This document shows positions 60,329 to 64,000 of a stretch of DNA of 64,000 nt, one piece after another. The DNA is from Bariatricus massiliensis (lineage in GTDB: Bacteria > Bacillota > Clostridia > Lachnospirales > Lachnospiraceae), in assembly GCF_900086725.1 (NCBI RefSeq), contig NZ_LT574836.1, positions 244,199 through 308,198 on the forward strand, in the 5' to 3' direction. The translations under genes were made by a program, and so were the position numbers. Every line of letters begins with the position of its first letter. Position 1 is the stretch's first letter. The notes under the pieces were generated by a model, which was not told where the DNA came from, did no database searches, and saw only the letters and a program-made list of their open reading frames with translations.

Positions 60329-60400
60329 AACCGCGAGTTATGTTGCGGTTATCCGTATTGCATAACTCGCTTATTGAAGCAGAGATGTAATTACGGAGGA
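60329..60400 (+). promoter_or_regulatory. Translational attenuator of the methyltransferase
   Basis: Alternative pairings: AACCGC (60329-60334) with GCGGTT (60345-60350); GCGAGTTATG (60333-60342) with CATAACTCGC (60361-60370); TCCGTA (60352-60357) with TACGGA (60392-60397), which covers part of the GGAGG at 60395-60399. A ribosome stalled on the leader would disturb the first two. No T run, so control is on translation. Confidence 0.72.
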
Positions 60401-60407
60401 AAAACAA

Positions 60408-61241
60408 ATGAATAATAATTTATCACGCTTTGCAGACAGCAAGGTTTATTTTCAATGCCCAATTTGCACAAAATCAATGGATATACAAGGCAATAGCCTA
60501 ATTTGTAGACATGGACATTGCTTTGATATTTCAAGATATGGGTATGTAAATTTGTTGTTAAAATCATCGCCCAAAACCAACTACAGCAAGCGGTCTTTTG
60601 ACAACCGGCACCAAATTTTGGAGTATGGCATGTATGATGTTGTGTTGGAGAAAATCATACAGTTTATTTCTGATACGCCATCTATAAGAAACATTTTAGA
60701 TGTTGGTTGCGGCGAGGGTTTCTATGCAAGGCAGATACAGCAAAGAACAGAACGAAACATCTTTGCCTTTGACTTGTCAAGGGAGGCAATACAGATTGCA
60801 TCAAAAAAAGACAAGCGCAAAGCAGTGAAGTGGTTTGTTACTGACTTATCAAAAATCCCTTTGAAAGACGGAAGTATGGATTGTATTTTAGACATATTTT
60901 CGCCTGCACACTACAAAGAATTTCAGCGATTGCTATCTCCTAACGGATATGTTGTGAAAGTAATTCCTACGAAAAATCATTTGAGGGAAATCAGGACTAA
61001 AGTGCAAGCACACTTGAAAAATCCAGATTATTCAAATGAGTCTGTCGTTGAATATTTTGAGAAATATCTTAAAACCATTTCAAGAGAAACGGTTTCAGCC
61101 ACCGTACAGTTGTCATCAGAACAAAGAATGTCGTTTATTGAAATGACGCCGCTTCTCTTTTGCGTTGAAAAAGATTGCGTTGATTGGCGTACTCTCACAC
61201 ATTTGACAATCGAAGCTGATGTTTTAATAGGAATGTATTAA
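60408..61241 (+). CDS. 23S rRNA guanine-N1 methyltransferase, RlmA/TlrB type (probable macrolide resistance)
   Basis: 277 residues. N-terminal zinc finger CPIC (about 19-22) with CRHGHCF (about 34-40), then YGYVNLLL; SAM motif LDVGCGEGFYARQI (about 95-108); DIFSPAHYKEFQRLL. In RlmA the target is G745, in TlrB/RlmA-II G748, both in helix 35 near the macrolide site; G748 methylation lowers tylosin and mycinamicin binding. Clearly lower G+C than its neighbours and with its own promoter, leader and terminator, so an acquired cassette. Confidence 0.85.
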   Translation: MNNNLSRFADSKVYFQCPICTKSMDIQGNSLICRHGHCFDISRYGYVNLLLKSSPKTNYSKRSFDNRHQILEYGMYDVVLEKIIQFISDTPSIRNILDVGCGEGFYARQIQQRTERNIFAFDLSREAIQIASKKDKRKAVKWFVTDLSKIPLKDGSMDCILDIFSPAHYKEFQRLLSPNGYVVKVIPTKNHLREIRTKVQAHLKNPDYSNESVVEYFEKYLKTISRETVSATVQLSSEQRMSFIEMTPLLFCVEKDCVDWRTLTHLTIEADVLIGMY

Positions 61242-61306
61242 AGGGCGTATTGATATTTAATATTCCCATTTATTGAGCAGAACGGAGTAAACCAAACACC
61301 CTAATC

Positions 61307-61340
61307 AAAAGGACAGCCGAGGAAATCGACTGTCCTTTTT
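61307..61340 (+). terminator. Terminator of the methyltransferase cassette
   Basis: AAAAGGACAG (61307-61316) pairs with CTGTCCTTTT (61330-61339), T tail. Confidence 0.88.
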
Positions 61341-61372
61341 CTATGCCGACAGGTAGAAAGGAGTGACCACCC

Positions 61373-61669
61373 ATGACGAAACCGAGAGAAAAAAAACGCG
61401 AGGAATTGCAAGCCGAGATTGAGGACGGGAAGAAGAAAATCCGGCAGCTTGAAAATCGGGAAAAGGTGTTGCGGCAAAAGTTATCCCAAGAGGAACGCAG
61501 GACGCGCAGCCATCGGCTGATCGTCCGGGGTGCGGTCTTTGAGAGCATTGTGCCAGAAGCAAAGACCATGACCGACGAAGAAGCCGCCGCCTTTCTCCGG
61601 CTTGCCCTGACGAGCGAGGAAGCGCGGGGCTATCTGAAAAAACGCACCGAGGGCGGGAAAAGCGAATAA
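61373..61669 (+). CDS. DUF3847 protein
   Basis: 98 residues. Coiled-coil N-terminal half (KKREELQAEIEDGKKKIRQLENREKVLRQKLSQEERR), then a short globular part with RSHRLIVRGAVFESIVPEA. Always next to MobA/MobL relaxase genes in such elements and perhaps a mobilization accessory. GAAAGGAGTGACCACCC before ATG. Confidence 0.78.
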   Translation: MTKPREKKREELQAEIEDGKKKIRQLENREKVLRQKLSQEERRTRSHRLIVRGAVFESIVPEAKTMTDEEAAAFLRLALTSEEARGYLKKRTEGGKSE

Positions 61670-61917
61670 TCCCTTTGGTACAAAGGGCGCACTTATACAC
61701 CCTTACGGGTGCGTGCGCTCTGCCGAGGGCTTGTCGGCACAGAGAGAAAGCCGCTTGCTTCCCTCTCTGACCGACATTGGCGGCTTTGCCGCAACAAGGG
61801 GCTGCACCCCTTGCGCCGCTTACGCGGCTATCCCTGCACACCCACAAAAACAGTATACCAGCCTTTGGCGTCTGTACCATTTTTGCGGGTTTTCATTTTA
61901 TCCGGGAGGTGATACCC
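61670..61917. other. Probable transfer origin region (oriT)
   Basis: Gene-free 248 bp between the accessory and relaxase genes, dense in inverted repeats: CACCC-TTAC-GGGTG near 61700, GCCGA/TCGGC (61722-61738), CAAGGGG/CCCCTTG (61796-61814), GCCGC-TTAC-GCGGC (61817-61830). Position directly upstream of the relaxase is usual for oriT of MobA/MobL systems. Nick site not determined. Confidence 0.55.
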
Positions 61918-63423
61918 ATAGCCATCTATCATTGTAATATCAGCATTGTCAGCCGGGGCAAGGGCAAATCAGCCGTTGCCGCAGCCGCCTACCGAAGCGG
62001 CGAAAAGCTGACAAATGAGTGGGACGGAATGACACACGACTACACCCGCAAAGGCGGTGTTGTCCATACGGAAATTATGCTGCCACCCCACGCCCCGCCC
62101 TCTTTCTCTGACCGTTCAACCTTGTGGAACAGCGTGGAGCTTTACGAGAAAGCCGGGAACGCCCAGCTTGCCAGAGAGATTGACGCGGCGCTCCCCATAG
62201 AGTTATCCAGAGAGGAACAAATCCGGCTTGTCCGGGAATACTGTTCCTCTCAATTTGTTTCCAGAGGAATGTGCGTTGATTATGCCATTCACGACACCGG
62301 CAAGGGCAATCCCCATTGTCACATCATGCTTACCATGCGCCCCCTTGACGAGCGCGGCGCATGGGCGGCAAAGTCCCAAAAGGAATATGACCTTGATGAA
62401 AACGGCGAGCGTATCCGCTTGCCAAGCGGCAGATACAAGACGCACAAAGTTGACCTGACCGGCTGGAACGACAAGGGCAACGCCCTCTTGTGGCGTAAGG
62501 CATGGGCGGATATTTCAAACGCCTACCTTGAACGAGCCGGAAGCCCGGAGCGTATCGACCACCGCAGCAACGCCGAGCGCGGCATTGGCGAGATACCCAC
62601 CGTCCACATGGGCGTGGCGGCTTGCCAGATGGAGAAGAAAGGTATTGCCACCGAGAAAGGCGAACTGAACCGGAATATCCAAAAGGCAAACCGCCTTATA
62701 CGGGAAATCCGAGCGCAGATTGGAAAGCTCAAAGAATGGATTGCCGACCTGTTCAAAGCGTGGGAAACCGCCCCGGAACAGCCGCAACAATCCCCCGGCC
62801 TTGCAAATCTGCTGATGAAGTATTTGAGCGTTCAGAGAGAAAAGAGCCGGAAGTATTCGCAGCGTTGGCAACAACAGCACACAGCCGATGAACTGAAAAC
62901 CATAGCGGCAGCGGTCAACTATCTGACCGAGCATGGTATCTCTACCCTTGATGAGCTGGACGCAGCCCTTTCCTCTGTCAGCGAACAGGCCGACACTATC
63001 CGGGCAGGAATGAAAACCGCCGAGGAACGCATGAAGAAGCTGCAAAAGCTGATTGAATACGGGAAGAACTACACCGAGTACAAGCCCGTTCACGATGAGC
63101 TGAAAAAGCTGCAAAACGGCTGGACAAACAAGCGCGACAAGTACGAGGAAGCCCACCGCGCCGAGTTGACCCTATGGAACGCAGCAAGCCGCTATCTCCA
63201 TGCAAATCTGCCGAAAGGAACAAAGACCTTGCCTATTGCGGAATGGGAACAGGAATATGCCGACCTCAAAACACAGAGGGACAGCGATTATGCCAAACTG
63301 AAAGATACCCGCGCCGATGTTTCCGAACTTCAAAAAATCCGCAAATGCGTGGATATTGCACTCCGCGCCGACCAGCCGGAGCAGACACAGACCCGCACAA
63401 AGCGGCACGACATAGACCGATGA
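61918..63423 (+). CDS. MobA/MobL family relaxase, uncertain (ATA?) start
   Basis: About 501 residues. Nicks oriT and pilots the strand during mobilization by a helper system. Motif I near AIYHCNISIVSRG, AAYRSGEKL, and the metal-binding HDTGKGNPHCHIML; long helical C-terminal half. GGGAGGTG (61904-61911) lies before ATA 61918, which would give the expected MAIYHC N-terminus. GTG 61909 within the ribosome site or a far-upstream ATG 61777 are the canonical alternatives. Ends by a 4-bp overlap with the next possible ATG. Confidence 0.88.
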   Translation: MAIYHCNISIVSRGKGKSAVAAAAYRSGEKLTNEWDGMTHDYTRKGGVVHTEIMLPPHAPPSFSDRSTLWNSVELYEKAGNAQLAREIDAALPIELSREEQIRLVREYCSSQFVSRGMCVDYAIHDTGKGNPHCHIMLTMRPLDERGAWAAKSQKEYDLDENGERIRLPSGRYKTHKVDLTGWNDKGNALLWRKAWADISNAYLERAGSPERIDHRSNAERGIGEIPTVHMGVAACQMEKKGIATEKGELNRNIQKANRLIREIRAQIGKLKEWIADLFKAWETAPEQPQQSPGLANLLMKYLSVQREKSRKYSQRWQQQHTADELKTIAAAVNYLTEHGISTLDELDAALSSVSEQADTIRAGMKTAEERMKKLQKLIEYGKNYTEYKPVHDELKKLQNGWTNKRDKYEEAHRAELTLWNAASRYLHANLPKGTKTLPIAEWEQEYADLKTQRDSDYAKLKDTRADVSELQKIRKCVDIALRADQPEQTQTRTKRHDIDR

Positions 63424-63437
63424 AAGGAGTGAGTTTT

Positions 63438-64000
63438 TTGTACTACACCCAAGAACAGATAGACCGGGCGAACCAAGCCGACCTTGTTTTGTTCCTGCAA
63501 TCGCAGGGGGAACCGCTGGAACGCGCCGGACAGGAATACCGATGGAAACGGCACGACAGCTTGACCGTCCGGGGCAACAAGTGGTATCGCCACAGCCAGA
63601 GCAAGGGCGGCGGCCCCATTGATTTTGTCATGGAGTTTTTTGGCAAGAGTTTTACCGAAGCCGTTGAACTTCTCACAGGAGAAAAGGGAGCCGCACCGCC
63701 GCCGGATAGACCAAGCTCCGCGCCCCTCTCCGACTTCCGGCTACCGCCCCGCAGCCCCGACAACCGAACAGCGAGGAACTACCTCACAGCCGCCCGCCGC
63801 ATTGATGAAGATGTGACGGGCTTTTTCTTTGCCAGCGGCGATATTTACGAGGACGCAGCCCACCACAACGCCGTATTTGTGGGGCGGGACGAGGACGGAA
63901 TACCGCGCTACGCCCACAGCAAGGGAACGGCGGGGAAATTTCGCCCTTATGTGGAAAGGCGGGACCAAACCCTTTACTTTTTGTACCCGGGGGCGGGCGG
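63438..64000 (+). CDS. Toprim/DUF3991 primase-like protein, 3' end cut off
   Basis: At least 187 residues, continuing past the window. Starts LYYTQEQIDRANQADLVLFL from TTG 63438 with AAAGGAGTGAG ahead; ATG 63420 in frame is an alternative. Region YRWKRHDSLTVRGNKWYRHSQSKGGGPIDFVMEFFG resembles the DnaG-like zinc-domain fold without Cys ligands, followed by the DUF3991 region; the Toprim domain would follow. Likely primes the transferred strand. Confidence 0.82.
   Translation, partial: MYYTQEQIDRANQADLVLFLQSQGEPLERAGQEYRWKRHDSLTVRGNKWYRHSQSKGGGPIDFVMEFFGKSFTEAVELLTGEKGAAPPPDRPSSAPLSDFRLPPRSPDNRTARNYLTAARRIDEDVTGFFFASGDIYEDAAHHNAVFVGRDEDGIPRYAHSKGTAGKFRPYVERRDQTLYFLYPGAG

Larger units (their letters stand above)
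52890..64000. mobile_element. Integrative conjugative element, Tn1549/CTn5-like, left part
   Basis: Starts inside the kinase gene (junction 52888-52897) and runs off the window. Markedly higher G+C than the host. Carries ParB-like, DUF7768-type, ArdA, DUF6674, PcfB-like and VirD4 genes in one direction, a gene set known from Tn1549/CTn5-type elements. Its integrase and right end are not in view. A nested element starts at about 57612. Confidence 0.82.
57612..64000. mobile_element. Nested mobilizable transposon, Tn4451-like
   Basis: Starts at the GA of 57612-57613, the dinucleotide used by TnpX/TndX recombinases, inside the VirD4 gene. Carries a large serine recombinase, TnpW, an rRNA methyltransferase cassette, a DUF3847 protein, a MobA/MobL relaxase and a primase-like protein. 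Right end not in the window. Confidence 0.8.

Overview
The window is chromosomal DNA of a spore-forming, low-to-mid G+C, anaerobic Firmicute, most likely a gut Lachnospiraceae. The grounds are a SigH-type sigma factor, a stand-alone Spo0A DNA-binding domain, a GerA/SpoVAF-like germination protein, the class III (anaerobic) ribonucleotide reductase with its activase, T-box leaders, and a metA whose active site predicts acetyl-CoA use. The species cannot be named from the sequence alone.

Host part (1 to about 52,890). It opens with the end of gdhA, a tRNA-Val/tRNA-Met pair and a MATE exporter. Next comes a cluster with ispF, an acetyltransferase and a cysteine T-box driving cysE-cysS-mrnC-rlmB-sigH. 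Then follow the Spo0A_C protein, tRNA-Thr, glnS, cardiolipin synthase, purA, an Rpn-family nuclease and asnA. A threonine T-box reads through an aldo/keto reductase and a thioesterase into thrS. After that lie an AI-2E family permease, metA, nrdD-nrdG-dut, a germination protein, a second MATE, degV, an SNF transporter, infC-rpmI-rplT behind an attenuator leader, a cysteine desulfidase, msrA and a DnaJ-like protein. The host part closes with a siderophore-type ABC importer next to an AraC regulator, cfa, an M13 lipoprotein peptidase and a two-component system.

Mobile part (about 52,890 to 64,000, running off the window). The histidine kinase loses its ATPase domain where a G+C-rich integrative conjugative element begins (Tn1549/CTn5-like by gene content: ParB-like, ArdA, DUF6674, PcfB, VirD4). 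Four copies of one palindrome punctuate its left operon. The VirD4 gene is cut at about codon 98 by a second, nested element related to Tn4451: large serine recombinase, TnpW, MobA/MobL relaxase and a primase-like protein.

Most interesting system. The inner element carries an AT-rich cargo gene for an RlmA/TlrB-type 23S rRNA guanine-N1 methyltransferase. Its 5' leader encodes the eight-residue peptide MVTFMRLR. The Met-Arg-Leu-Arg tail sits in the same register as in the ErmD leader peptide, a known macrolide arrest sequence, and the following RNA can fold into alternative hairpins that include the methyltransferase ribosome-binding site. This looks like a macrolide-inducible, mobile rRNA-methylation resistance cassette. 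Other points of note are an in-frame internal start in the rpn gene, an ATT start for infC, and a structured insertion with a 27-bp duplication between the threonine T-box and its operon.
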